Below are positions 12,392-23,700 of a DNA stretch of 64,000 bases, one piece after another; position 1 is the stretch's first letter; each line of letters begins with the position of its first letter. The notes below the pieces were generated by a model, which worked only from the letters and a program-made list of their open reading frames with translations, searched no databases and was not told the origin of the DNA. Source of the DNA: Albugo candida (Eukaryota > Oomycota > Peronosporomycetes > Albuginales > Albuginaceae); assembly GCA_905220665.1 (NCBI GenBank), contig CAJNAR010000174.1, positions 186,001 to 250,000 of the forward strand, given 5' to 3'. A program made the position numbers and the translations under genes.

Positions 12392-14307
12392 TCAGGAGTA
12401 ATTGCAGTGCTTCCGTGTGTACTGCTTTGCGGTGCCCCAAAAGTTCTCAATGTAGTTCAACTCGCAATGAAATTTGTGGTAAAATATAATTTTATGCCCA
12501 GCTGCTGTAATCACCTCCTCAAGTAATCCACGCTGGGCCACAAAATCTGGGTGTCGGGACATGACAGTGCGAGCGTAGCAAGAAAGAGTATCAGAGCATC
12601 TGATATCATTTGGGCAAACCAAACACAAGCCAGGTTGCCAAAGACCACGTTCGCTTGTAACAGCCTTGATTCCCTTTGGTTTACCACGTAGTTCCTCATT
12701 CTCATAATCGTCTGAATAAACCATGCTCTGAGGCACATTGTCTCCATAAGTCGTTGGCCTTGAGAAAAGCACAGATCAATTAATTGTTTACAGTAAGTAC
12801 GGTGATGATTTATTTAAATCATACCTCATTCTTGGTTGTTTTCCACCAGGGACAAGGTTCATTCTCTTTGCAACAAGTGCATCACCAGCAAAAGCAGCAT
12901 GACTGGTTGCATTGTCGAAGGAGCACCAGGAAATTGAGCATTGAAGATTGGAATAGCTTTGTCACGGACTTGTGCATGCAGATGCTCTGCTGTCCATCAG
13001 CCATCGTTATTCATTTCAGGCTTCATGTAAACACAGCACTCTTTTGGCATATCAGGATACTCAAGCTGCTTTGCTTCATCGAGCGCCAAGCGCTCGCAAA
13101 CATCAGTCAAAAAGTCGCTAACGTGAAGGGAACGTCCTTTTCCTTTTTTTCGTAATGGCTGCTCTCCCTCCGGCAGCCAGAGTTTCCTTTGACCGTCATT
13201 TGCTGAGAAAACACTCTCATCATTCGTAACAAGTATCAATGGTTCCACACCATCTGCAGGCCACGCCATAACTTCCACATTTTCACCAGATAAAACTGAA
13301 AACCTATGGTCATATGCCTCCCTTAGTGCAAAAAACTCATTTCGGTATGCCACAACATCAGCACGCTCATGGCCATCAATGTAGAGACCTTTGCGGACCA
13401 ATCGAAAGCCAAGCTTCATTACTTTCACCCATTGCATTGCAGTTCGGGATGATATTGTTGGTGGTGGTGCATAACCGAGGGAAGGGATAATCACATCATT
13501 AATGTGAATTGTAAGGTTGGTGATGTCAACTGCGAATTTATTTTTGCGCAAATAGGTCTACAATTGCCCCGCAATGTCCTCATCCCACATAAACGACCAA
13601 CTCTTTGCGTGTTTTCCTTGTCGGGACATTGGAAGCTTGTGGTCCTTCAGAAATGTACGTGCCCATGTGCGTAAAGCACGTGAGAAGTATGGGCCCTTTC
13701 CTATGGCTGTGGTGACAAAGTCACTTGTGCTCGTGCGACTTCTCCCATTTTTGTAAAGGCGCAGATACAAACTCAAAGCTTGCACGCGTAGCTGCTCTGC
13801 CCCATTAAGCTTCTTTGCTTTGTCAATTTACAGTCTTTGCCATTTCTTCTATTGCACTGTCAAGCCCCCCCCCTCATCCTACAGGCTATCTTCAACATCG
13901 TCAGTTTCGGAATCTTCGTCAGCAAAAACTCCTGCTGTCACAGGCTCTTGCCGCATGAAATAGCTGGTCAGCTTTCCTAAACCTTCTGCTGCCTTGCGCT
14001 GATTCTGTTTGTGACGCTGGCGTGTCCGTTGTGAATGACCACCATAACGAAATGGGCGGTTGGTGGCTGGTACTGGAGCAATAAGAGCTGGTGACATTGC
14101 CGCCTTCAACTATTCAACTGCACCTTCAGTCTGCTCTTCTTCCTTGTCACTTGTTGGTTCCTCTCCAAAAATTTCATTCTCCATGTTACTACCATCTGTA
14201 TTGTTTCCACTGTCAGGATCCTGTGAAAATGGTGGTGAACCGTGATGACTTTTTTTTGCGTTTCTGGCATTCTGCAGGTGTTTTTTGCGCTTTGATAGTT
14301 GTACCAT
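12392..14307 (-). pseudogene. DDE-superfamily transposase, broken
   Basis: Reads from an ATG at 14307. In order: a basic/acidic N-terminus; a DNA-binding-like region (13785-13558); a central region with KGLYIDGHERADVV; the first catalytic acidic residue in VTNDESVFS (about 13230); a displaced second one in DNATSHAAFAGDAL (about 12900, another frame); and the Glu in CELNYIENFWG (about 12450). In-frame TAG codons at 14110-14112 and 13558-13560, a TGA just after 12997, and a frameshift near 12920 make it non-functional. The ELNxIExxW end is characteristic of IS630/Tc1-type DDE enzymes. Some breaks could be unrecognised introns, but the first two stops are clean in-frame nonsense codons. Confidence 0.75.
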
Positions 14308-14440
14308 GTTGCCTAGCGAATGTTTTTTGCTGTTTAGAATGTTTGAGGGTGTTGGTTATGTATCTACCGTATGTAGTCTACATATATATCTACATAGGTG
14401 TCCACCTATAGTCTCGCGTTGCATATTAATGTCGGGTTCC

Positions 14441-14502
14441 GATTGGTTCACAAAACAGGTATTTCTTACGTGATTGGTTCACAAAACAGGTTTTTGTCAC
14501 GT
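14441..14502. repeat. Tandem repeat, 31-bp period, two units
   Basis: GATTGGTTCACAAAACAGG occurs at 14441 and again at 14472, in the right subterminal part of the IS630/Tc1-like element. It mirrors the position of the tandem repeat near the left end. Confidence 0.65.
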
Positions 14503-14554
14503 TAGAAGTATTCTCTGCATGAAATAGATTTTTGGAAATTTGGCCGCAAAAATA

Positions 14555-14585
14555 TGGGGGTGTCGGTTATAGGTGTTGTGCACTA
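14555..14585. repeat. Right TIR of the IS630/Tc1-like element
   Basis: Ends GGTGTTGTGCACTA just before a TA. It is the inverse of the left end at 11798-11828. Confidence 0.7.
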
Positions 14586-14587
14586 TA

Positions 14588-16289
14588 GCAGAAGGAAATG
14601 CAGAGGGTGATTAGTACCATGAAGGTCAGGTAAAGTCGAGTGACCGCTTCTGACAAAATAACGAAATAATTATTTTATCACTTCCGCATTATACGCTGTG
14701 TTTGATCATTCATGGACTGACGGCATTTATCAACGAGACGACTTTCACAATTTTGATGACAAGCTTTATGATGCTTTTGGGGCTACCGAACGCAAGGTCG
14801 ATCTGCCTACCATTGTTATCTACCATGACACTGGAGTCTACATAATCACTGATAATATAATACCAGCGTCCGGAAGTCGTACGTGTGAGACGTACCACCG
14901 TGGTTGTCATCGATTTAGATTGCACCATAACACTCCTTGATGGATTATAAAAAACGCTCGTTCACCCTGTGTTTGCGAAGATTCCGACATCGTGTACCAT
15001 TTGACGAGAATTTCAGCTCGATTGTCGTATCTTAGTAAGTGAGCGCATTGATATCATTATCGCTGTCAGCTACCTGCAGCTTGACGAGTCTTGACAATGT
15101 TGATTATGACTGGGAGCATCGAACAATTTATCTTGCCGCATTATATTGACCCAAAGAATCAGATCTTCGTGTAGAGCCCACGTAAATTCAAATCGATCTA
15201 TCATATCAATATTCCATACAAACGGCCATCAGAAGTCTTCACTCAGCTTTCTCAATCAATAGAATCATTAGCATCAATAAAATGAAGATTCATAAGTCAA
15301 CGAATGTATGCTCACTATCAATCCTTCAAATATCAACACCATGATGAGATAGCTTTTACTATTTTTACCCTCCTTTTCTTTTCACCCGGAGATATTAAAG
15401 AAGAAGACATTCGATGTAACCAAACTGGATTATCAAGCCATCATTAGTGCCGCTTAGTGGCATCCTTTCGAGCACACGCGACTAATACTTTTCACGTTGA
15501 AAAGCGTCCCCCAAGGTATTCTGGGAACGTTCAACATTCAATCTGGTCATTCCGCAGTCAATCAAACAAACTGAAGTCAACCACAAAATCGGAACATGCA
15601 GGAGCTGATATACATGTCACTTCCAAATTAAAGCATCGTAGAAGTATTTTGTATTCCCCTTCATGGCTTGTGCTTCCAGAATCCCTCATCTTGGCTTAAT
15701 GTAATACAATATTGAGATCAATGTCACTTACAAGGCTTGAGCCTGGAAATATTCGACTATGCTAACACCGTTTTATCCTACTAGTGCGTGAGTCTTGACA
15801 TACAGATTTAATGCATCTAAGCACGACAATAAGATTCTCTATAGCATGCCTCATAAAAGCTTTTGTTTCAAAGATCTCAAATTAATCAGTCTCACAAGCC
15901 TATGCAGATGTATAATCTCAGCCTGTATCTGGGATAGAAGGCTAGAATTTCTCCATCGATTCCACATGAGACGAACTGCATGGAATATCGATAATAGTCA
16001 CCGAAGCTGGAATATCAGCGGAAGAAAAGGCAAGCTCGGGACCATACATTCCACTTGTGAAGTGAATGTATCATATGCAAACACAATGCATCGGCACTCG
16101 ATCCGGGTACGGTAATCCAGTTTCACAACAATGATGTGGTTTTGGATTGTATATTTAGCGAGCGCTCGATTAGACCGGCAGTACAAGCCTTGTTTTTGTA
16201 GCTTCCATGCATTGGATTTTCCACTTTACCGTGAGACTATGCGGGCGCCAAAAGTGCTCTGATCGAGAAAAAGTAATACCTTTATGACT
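14588..16289. other. No convincing gene
   Basis: Open frames at 14698-14940, 15457-15699 and 15795-16115 lack recognisable domains. A faint resemblance of 14790-14870 (+) to the C-terminal strand block of the CW family was noted but is too weak to call. Confidence 0.4.
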
Positions 16290-17125
16290 GTTGTGAATAC
16301 TGGAATAAAGCGAAGGAAAGTAAAATGCTACCTAGCTGTCGACGAAATAGGCGATGAAGACGGAATGAATGGATTTAGTGGCAACAATTGCAACTCCAAT
16401 ATTATTTACAGCAATTCCCAGCCTTACTCCCAGCCTAACTTGGCGTGCTTGGACATATACCCAAAGAAAGCTTATCGGAGTACACACTCTGCATTTAAGC
16501 CGTGCCAGCGGAATTAGAGCGGCCCCACCATGATTGCCTTGTTATATCAGCTTCTTCTATGAAACTAAGTATCAGGAAAAGGACGAGCCCTGAGCCGATT
16601 GCCAATAAGCATAGAGAATAGATATTTTCCCTCAGGACAAAACATCAAGACCATCGTTAACGGTCCAGAGAAGAGCAGTCATATTGTGTGACCCCGGTCT
16701 CAGCAAGTAAATGAGGACTTGAGATTGAAAGACTTTTATCTATGGAACGGGCGAACCGCAGCCTATCGAGAAAACAGGCTAAAGGAGCCTGGAGATGATT
16801 AAAGAAATGCAAAATTGCTCCAAGGCTTGCATTGCTCAGCGAGGCCTACATGAACTAGTGATTTTTCATACCAAACACTCCGAAACGTAGTTAATCTGGC
16901 AGTATGTTTTCGCATCAAGAAGGCAAAGATATTACTCGCAAAGTACGATAATTTTGGTTTCTTTACTTAACGAAATGTGCAATCTTACTGTATGTTGAAA
17001 ATTTCGCATGAATACTTGCCCCAAAATGGAACGTGGATAATGGCTAGGTAAGGGTAATCGTCATCAGCTCTAAGTGTTGTAAGTTTCTTTCCCATCCTCT
17101 CTAAAAGAATATTCTTTTTTATTTA
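16290..17125 (+). repeat. Distal upstream module of the CW-family gene at 20195
   Basis: Aligns collinearly with 44475-45290, which lies upstream of the CW-family gene at 45658. Shared landmarks are the AATTGCAA and CCCAGCC block, the ACGGGC/CGCAGCCT block and the GCATTGCTCAGCG block. It continues after the MULE at 19832-20194, so the two parts were once contiguous. Confidence 0.65.
17117..17125. repeat. MULE target-site duplication, left copy
   Basis: TTTTATTTA immediately before the GGGGTTAT terminus. The identical nine bases follow the right terminus at 19823-19831. A 9-bp duplication is the norm for Mutator-like elements. Confidence 0.9.
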
Positions 17126-17248
17126 GGGGTTATAAAAAATGTACACCAAGATAAATGAAAAATAAATAAAAATACCACAAGATTGAATAATAAAAAAAAT
17201 GTACCAAGGATGTGTACTATACGTACGAATATGCACATGCCTGGGATC
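17126..17248. repeat. MULE left terminal inverted repeat
   Basis: AT-rich, starts GGGGTTATAAAAAATGTACA and ends at CCTGGGATC. The reverse complement of 19699-19822 differs by about five substitutions or indels. Confidence 0.9.
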
Positions 17249-17760
17249 ATAGAGAAATATGTATTTTTGGCGTTGATATTCATACAAATTCGTCATAACG
17301 ATATGAGGGAGTTTTAGCATTCGCGGTGGTCAGGTGGTGTCAGATCGGTTTATGTATCCATAGGTCACTGGATTGTTCACCATGAGGATTGTTGACAAGC
17401 AATTACCATTGCCACAGAATACAGACCTTCTACGACGCAATCATCATTATACTGTGTTAACGCAGGGAGACCGACTATGTCGTGAATGTAGCAAAACTAA
17501 CTGTCAGTATGCTAAATGCTTCGATCAAGTCACGCAGCGAAAATGTCTTTCGAGTGAATTATCACTCTGTAAGACTGTACCATTTCCGTCTCCTGCTGTT
17601 CGGACGATATTTGGCCAATATCCCATTCTGTTTACTCTATGATCCTCAGAGCTGTAATTTGTGTAATGCTGCCACGTGGCAGACCTTTGATGTCCTACCC
17701 CCGCTACCTCTTACTGGCCACACATCACCATTTGTGATTTTGCGCATTTCAACACCAGCG

Positions 17761-19511
17761 ATGGAAAGCGACGACGAGCAACAGCAAACTAGCAGCTTCT
17801 TCGAGGACAGGTGTTACGCTAATAAAAGCGATATCATTCAAGCAGTAATTGAGTTCAACCGAAAGTGCAACCGTCCGTTTCGTGTGGTATCAAGTGATAA
17901 ACGGCGTTACAAAGCAGTGTGCACACAACATGGCTGTTTCTTCGTTGTGCAGTTTGCCTTTTCGCAAACATTCAGCCCTCCAACAAAGTTTTCTGTGCAC
18001 TCCTGTCAAGTATCCGAATCGTCCAAGGCGTCTCGTAGATATGCAACTGCGAAACAAATTGCTGTAAACCCTGCTGTCAGAGATATGGCCATGACCTCCG
18101 GCAGGAAAGTGACACCCGTGATGATCCAAATGAAGTTGAAGAACGAAGGGATTCCTGCCACCTATATGAACTGTGTTCATGCTCTCAAAAGGTTGAAGCT
18201 CGAGTTATTCGGAAGTGATATTGAGCAATACAGCCTCATTCCATCCTACATGGCTGACCTGAAGATTCGAGGTCACGAAGCCAAGCTTGATATCGTGGAT
18301 AATGAATTTATGCGGTTGAGTGTCATTTTCCGAGAAGGGCTTCAAACATATAAGCCATACAGTGAGCGTGGGGTATCCGTGGATGGCACATTTATGAAGA
18401 CGTCAGTCGTTGGGATTCTCCTTGTAGCGTGCTTTCGAAATGGAAACAACGAGATCCAAATTATCGGAGTCGGGCTCGTATCGGTGGAGAATGAAGATAA
18501 CTGGACCTGGTTTTTGAAGTTCGTACTCTCCCACCTCCAGCCAACTCCAGCATTCGTGATATCGGATAGGGACAAGGGACTTATGAAAGCTATGCAGACA
18601 ACGGCACCAGACGTCCCACACTTTTTTGCTTTCGGCATTTGATGGAGAATTTTAACAAGAAATACAAGTCCAAGATGTTGAAGAATTTGGCGTGGATATT
18701 GGCTCGCTCACGGACAACTGTGGAGTACGAGAAGGCGGTAGCGAATATCGCCAGTTTGGACAGCAGTGCGTCGGCATGGCTTCAGGAGGTTGGCCGTGAA
18801 AAATGGTGAACAGCTTACTCACCATGTCCAAGATACAACACTTTGACATCAAATAACGTGGAAGCGGTAAACAGCGTGTTCAAGGGAATTCGGAGCCTTC
18901 CTGTCATCGACTGCTTAATGGGGATCGAGCGTTACGTGGCGTGCAAGTGGGCTGAAAACGTTAGCAAAGGGAAAGGGTGGGGAGTACTAACTCCATATGC
19001 ATCGCGCAAGGTGGATAAAATACTGGCCGCTGCGAAGTGGGGTGAAATTGATGAATGCTCGACCTCATGCTTCATCGTCGCAATCCGTTCAGGTGTGGGG
19101 AATATTCCGGTGAAGTTTGCAGTTCAATTATGTGATAAAGTTGTACGATGCTCGTGTGGTTACTTCGAAGATGTTGGCTCGCCTTGCGTTCATGCAATAC
19201 TAGCACTGAGGCATTCCGAAAAATTGCCCAACATGGTCACGTATTTTCACGACTCCTGGAAATCATCGACATTTGCAGCCGTCTATTCTGAGAGATCCAA
19301 AGATAAAATATTGCCGCTCGTGCTAAAAGATGTCCTTACAAGAGGTGTGTGCAACGCTCCATCTATTTCGAAAAAAAGAGGGCGCCCAAAGAAGAAGCGG
19401 ATCCCATCACAACAAGCTACTGAGAAAATTGAAAAGCGCCAAACCAGAAGATGTGGAATGTGCAACCATTTTGATCACAATCGTAGGACCTGTCCGATCA
19501 GGGACGCATGA
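17761..19511 (+). pseudogene. MULE transposase, frameshift plus nonsense
   Basis: The ATG at 17761 opens MESDDEQQQ. Residues about 15-90 form the N-terminal DNA-binding (FLYWCH/FAR1-like) part. The MULE catalytic domain follows, with the first Asp in VSVDGTFMK (about 18385) and the second in VISDRDKG (about 18565). The frame is lost in a T6 run at 18622-18627; HLMENFN then resumes one frame over at 18636. A TGA at 18807-18809 interrupts it again. The rest (to 19511) holds the NNVEAVNSVFK segment expected to carry the catalytic Glu, a SWIM zinc finger (CSCGYF ... CVHAI), an AT-hook-like KKRGRPKKKR and a terminal zinc knuckle (CGMCNHFDHNRRTC). With just two lesions this is recently dead, or one of them is a sequencing error. 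Confidence 0.9.
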
Positions 19512-19698
19512 TTGTATGCTTCGTTGTCTCTACTACATAGTGCGTATTGATCAGAGGTTTTTCATCCAAGACTGGGTTTTCCTCGCTATAAATACAGAAA
19601 AATATTCAGAAATGCGGATGGTTCGAGACAAGTGAGTACGTTTCTTCGTACTATGATATAGCTGAATTGAGAAGAATTACGTGGAAATCATCCTGTTA

Positions 19699-19822
19699 GA
19701 TCCCAGGCATGTGTATATTCGTACGTATAGTACACATCCTTGGTACATTTTTTTTATTATTCAATCTTGTAGTATTTTTATTTTATTTTTCATTTATCTT
19801 GGTGTATATTTTTTATAACCCC
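19699..19822. repeat. MULE right terminal inverted repeat
   Basis: Mirror of 17126-17248, ending in AACCCC. Followed by the second copy of the nine-base target duplication (19823-19831). Confidence 0.9.
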
Positions 19823-19831
19823 TTTTATTTA

Positions 19832-20194
19832 CATAAGAAAGATATCCATTGTACAATATTAATGTTGCCCATTTCCAGGCGAAGACCACGACTACGTACT
19901 TTACACCTATGTGTCTCACCTGTCTAGTCACGGCTCGCTTCCATACTCGCAAAGTACGGTTCCGATAGCTTAGAAACGTTACCCGTTGGAAAATACTCCG
20001 CAACGCTGCACTTTTCTTGTAAGATGCAGTCACGGATACATCCTTTCCCAATGTTTGCATATGCATTTAGGGAGGGGTACTCATAATTGTACGGTGGAGA
20101 ACAACTCAATTTTCTCGAAATTGGTGTTCCGGATCATAACAGATCGAATAGAAATCTTCTCCATAATCAAACATTCATTCAACGGTCAACAGTA
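19832..20194 (+). promoter_or_regulatory. Conserved upstream module of the CW-family gene
   Basis: Shares ordered blocks with the regions just upstream of 45658 and 54373: ACGACT..GTACTTT, GTCTCACCTG, CTTCCAT..TCGCAA.GTACGGT and CGCAACG. Such conservation across paralogues suggests a common promoter and 5' leader. The MULE separates it from its distal part at 16290-17125, so expression of this gene may differ from its relatives. Confidence 0.55.
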
Positions 20195-21442
20195 ATGAAG
20201 CCATGTCAATTGAAGGCGTTCTGCATCGGCATACTTGGGGTATCAACGAAAGCTGATGATAAGCGCGACGGAACCTTCATGGAAATGCGCTCCGTATTGG
20301 ACGAACAAGAGCGAAATATGTTGGGGCTGGCCGTGGTGATAGCCCCAATAAAAACGCATGAATTTTATTTAATGGCATTTTCCATGGATAATTCGAAAAA
20401 TGCCGATGAGACTCTCAATCGCTGCTTGCCTGACACGGTGGGAAACTGGGACCCCCATATTGACCTCAATTTAGATCTTTGGACGAACGAGAGAAACCAA
20501 CCAAGTGCCGATTCTCATGTTCTGGACGTTACGAGATCGAACTTTTTCTATGAACCAGAGCGCAGGGACGATTTAACGTATATGGCTAATTTCCATGTAC
20601 ATAGTTTAGGTTGCTGGAATATATCTTCGTCGCTCAAAACTCGATTGTACCGCGAAACGAAGCTTAAAAAAAGTAGAGAAACGTGGTCGGTCCTCGACAC
20701 TGACGAGTTCTTTCGTCTGTCTGCTAAAGGAGTCTATATAATTCATCAGAACAGGAGAGGAAATTTGCTCAGTGTTTCTTTTAGCATGTCTAATGCTGAA
20801 GAGTCCGATTACATACTTGAGAGCGATCTTGTGTTTGATAAAATTGAGTATGGTGGCATTTTGTCTAAAAATCAAATGGTGGAAATACGATTTGGTGATG
20901 ATTTGGTCAAACTTCCAGAAGATCTGTATGAAGAGTTTCTACGTAAGCTCCAGATTGAAGGTTACAAAATATCTGAAGACCGCAAATACAAAACACTTAT
21001 TGGCGAGAGAAGTTCTTATCTAGCGTTATTCCAAGGAATTTCGATTCCAGTAAAACAGGGAATCTGCCTTAGAACACCACAAAATATCGATAGTGTGCTG
21101 GACAACCATCCGGCACGTGTCGCTCTGAGCGAAAATGGCGCTCTGGTGCTAGGGTTTGCCTATTTACTCATGAGCGAAATCGGGATCGATACGAGGGGTG
21201 AAACGAAGAAGTATAACTTTTTCTGTCGAAAAGAGAAACTTAATTGGGAAGCAGGAGAGAAGAGGAAGGAGTTGAGCGAGTCCTTTGATGAGGATAGCAG
21301 AGCAAAGGCGAGCAATAAAAGACAAAGCGTGTCAAGTTCCACGAACGCAGCAGAGGCGAGCAGCTCAATGAACAATCGTGCTTCCGCGGACCACGACGAG
21401 ATCAAAGAAGAGTACGGGTCGATGCTTTCGGATGAAGATTAG
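20195..21442 (+). CDS. CW-family secreted protein, divergent intact member (415 aa)
   Basis: An unbroken frame. The ATG at 20195 is chosen because it starts a good signal peptide (MKPCQLKAFCIGILGVSTKA, predicted cleavage after TKA); the frame opens further upstream, but that part is the conserved leader. It shares with the other members a hydrophobic strand before the first Cys (C77, in LNRCLP, where the Trp is replaced), a second site GCWN at C140, and a strand-rich C-terminal half. Residues from about 350 form a Lys/Glu/Ser-rich tail (KRQSVSSSTNAAEASSS) absent from most relatives. No membrane segment follows the signal peptide, so secretion is expected. Function unknown; a host-directed role is inference. 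It is convergent with a myosin relic and mirrors the gene at 59548-60690. Confidence 0.8.
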   Translation: MKPCQLKAFCIGILGVSTKADDKRDGTFMEMRSVLDEQERNMLGLAVVIAPIKTHEFYLMAFSMDNSKNADETLNRCLPDTVGNWDPHIDLNLDLWTNERNQPSADSHVLDVTRSNFFYEPERRDDLTYMANFHVHSLGCWNISSSLKTRLYRETKLKKSRETWSVLDTDEFFRLSAKGVYIIHQNRRGNLLSVSFSMSNAEESDYILESDLVFDKIEYGGILSKNQMVEIRFGDDLVKLPEDLYEEFLRKLQIEGYKISEDRKYKTLIGERSSYLALFQGISIPVKQGICLRTPQNIDSVLDNHPARVALSENGALVLGFAYLLMSEIGIDTRGETKKYNFFCRKEKLNWEAGEKRKELSESFDEDSRAKASNKRQSVSSSTNAAEASSSMNNRASADHDEIKEEYGSMLSDED

Positions 21443-21759
21443 ATGCCATTACACTTAAAGCGGATGGATCGCTCTAATGAAAAAGTTAATGCTTCATACA
21501 CATCCTGCACTTGATTTCATGCGTTTAACCTTTTATCATAGCCTCATTTGCACGAGCTCTACTGTCGATATCTCCACGTGCTCCTCTTCACGAGGCAGTT
21601 CCAAATACAAGGGATAGAAGCGAAGTAAATGATTAAGAGTCTTGGGAACACAACGCCAGGAAGGGGCATACACCCTACTACGAGATGCGATCGATTAGAA
21701 GGATGCATTTCTTGGCAGACTCACACGAACTGCTATACGAGTGCGAGATACAATGCAGT
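21443..21759. other. Spacer between convergent units
   Basis: No gene seen. The 3' ends of the secreted gene (+) and the myosin-ankyrin relic (-) face each other across it. Confidence 0.5.
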
Positions 21760-23700
21760 TTGATGTTTCAGTTCTTGAAATGGCACATCTGCCTCGAATT
21801 GCATAGGAGCATGTACAGTGAGATGTCGCCACGATCCAAATCATCGACAAAAGTTGTTCGACCTACGTCATTCCCGATATTGTTTGTACACCCCACCTCG
21901 TCTCCCACTAGCATCAAAGCACCTTTTGTATCTCTTGCTAGATGAAGTAGAGTATTCCCATCGGCGTTTTGTGCTCCACATCTGCATCCCAATCCAATAA
22001 ATTTTCCATCACTTGGACGTTGTCGTGTCGTAAAGCAGCATGCAACGATGTTCGACTACGACGATTACGAATATTGATATCGGAGCCATTTTGTAGTAGA
22101 CGCAACACGTCGTGAGCGTTACAGCAATTGGCGGCGATATGCTAGACTGGGTCCTCGGGATCCATTGTGACTGACCACGATCGATCAGTTCTGCGCCATT
22201 TTTCAGTGATATTGCGTTTGGTCGAGAGCTTTCATCAAAGGAGTCATCGGATATTTGTTCTGAACTCCGTTATTGGCGAATGAGCTTCGGATCGTTCAAA
22301 GATGACTCATGCTTTATTTCTGAAGCTGACAGACTCTATCAACTTCCGGTCGAAGACGTTTTTGGCGCTTGATGAATCTATATCGGACGAGGAAACCTCG
22401 ACAGCGCTTTGTATACGGACACAAGCAATTTTCTGACGTCTGTGTCGATGACATTGTACAAATCCGGGTACCATTGCCTGGATATTTACGATAATTCGGC
22501 ATACCGTTTTGCCAACTCTTTTTCTACGAATTGAATGGCTACTCTCCAATCACATCTGGCAATGAACTTGGAAGGTTGCGGTGTCGTTTGGCTTGAGACA
22601 TCGCACATAATGGTAACTGGGGACTCCACTTGTATCAAGCAGCTCTGTCAAGTGATTGCGAACTTGGGTCCTTGAACTACACCGATTTGTCCCGCTTTCA
22701 TTTGTACCAGCTTGACGTGAATCCTAGTTCCATATTCACAAATTTCTTGTTGAAGACGAAGAACGCGTCGATGAAAGTATTGCTGGAGTCTTTCAAATAT
22801 TTCAAGTATCCAATAGCCCAACAACGAGCTTATCAGTATCAAACTCACACTCGACTCGTCAATTGATGTGATCCACGAGCCTGGCGATCGGCTGACCGTA
22901 CATATATCGCCCCATCGCGTCCCGTGTGCTCCAGATGTCTTCTACGCTCTGATTTATCACATATGAGTCATAATTTTGCAATGACTTTGTATTAGCAAGC
23001 AGCTTGGACCATTCGTTTCCAATCCACTCAATTGCAACTTGATCGGATACGTCGTTCCCCAAATGGCGATTGTACCAAAAATCAACATCGATTACAGTCA
23101 GCAAAGAACCCATCACATCCATCGCTGCTTGTAAATCGTCTAACTGTATTTACCGTTCGATTTCCGCTTGATATGCCAAAAGAACCTTTACCAAAGATAC
23201 ATTTGACTCAATGCAGCAATAATTTGGCCAGCGGCAGAAAATAGCAGGTCGATGAATTCCCAAATTTCGAGGTAGTATCGTTTCACATGGTACAATTATT
23301 TCCAAAGTATTTTAAAATCGGATGTAAGGACAAAGTCTTACGATGACACTGGTCTTCCCTTGGTCTTTTTTCTTTCAAGATTTGCATAACGTGGCCAGAT
23401 ACTCCATTATGAAATTTGTAGATCCCGTTGTACCGTCGGACATGCTGATGAAATCGATTGGCGTCTTTCCTCTTTACCAATCGTTTGACTGCGCGGATTA
23501 CGATACACCTTGTCAGCCATACTGAACAGTAGTATGCGCATCCAGTACATCAAATCGGATAGCGCGTTTCTCATCATTTCGAAAAGATACGCTCTACAAT
23601 GTGTCCGATCTGGTTCAAAAGTCCGGGCAATTTCATTTATCTCAAGTCCTGACATAACGTGTGTCACATGTTTTTGGTACCTGCAAGTGTGCAATAACGA
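21760..23700 (-). pseudogene. Myosin heavy chain with ankyrin repeats, decayed copy 1
   Basis: Read on the minus strand from about 23700: MADKVYRNPRSQ (the segment just before the myosin P-loop), a piece ending HPILKYFGN (myosin L-E-A-F-G-N-A block), DDLQAAMDVMGS and RHLGN (L-H-L-G-N block), and RDAMGRYMYGQPIARLVDHIN (the motor segment preceding the relay). Next come the IQ-like region RCRGFLVRYR and finally ankyrin-like repeats (NADGNTLLHLARD; H-D-V-L-R-L-L-Q-N-G in another frame) down to 21760. Frameshifts and stops are numerous. Two more copies lie at 48900-50642 and 57400-59160 in the opposite orientation. Confidence 0.8.

Larger units (their letters stand above)
11798..14585. mobile_element. 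IS630/Tc1-like DNA transposon, inactivated
   Basis: About 2.79 kb bounded by imperfect terminal inverted repeats (11798-11828 and 14555-14585) sharing AGTGCAC, ACACCTATAACC and CACC in order. A TA dinucleotide lies immediately outside each end (11796-11797 and 14586-14587), as expected for target duplication by this superfamily. It encloses a broken DDE transposase on the minus strand. Confidence 0.75.
17126..19822. mobile_element. Mutator-like element (MULE) with full TIRs and 9-bp TSD
   Basis: 2697 bp with about 123-bp TIRs (17126-17248 and 19699-19822) differing at only a handful of positions, plus a perfect 9-bp direct duplication outside. It encodes one MULE transposase on the plus strand with a frameshift and a stop. 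Near-identical TIRs and a perfect TSD indicate recent insertion. It landed about 370 bp upstream of the CW-family start at 20195, in a block conserved upstream of the paralogues. Confidence 0.92.

Noticed and set aside
14698..14940. Possible further CW-family relic (PTIVIYHDTGVYIITDN)
   Set aside because: Only a vague strand pattern is shared; no Cys-Trp site, no flanking module.
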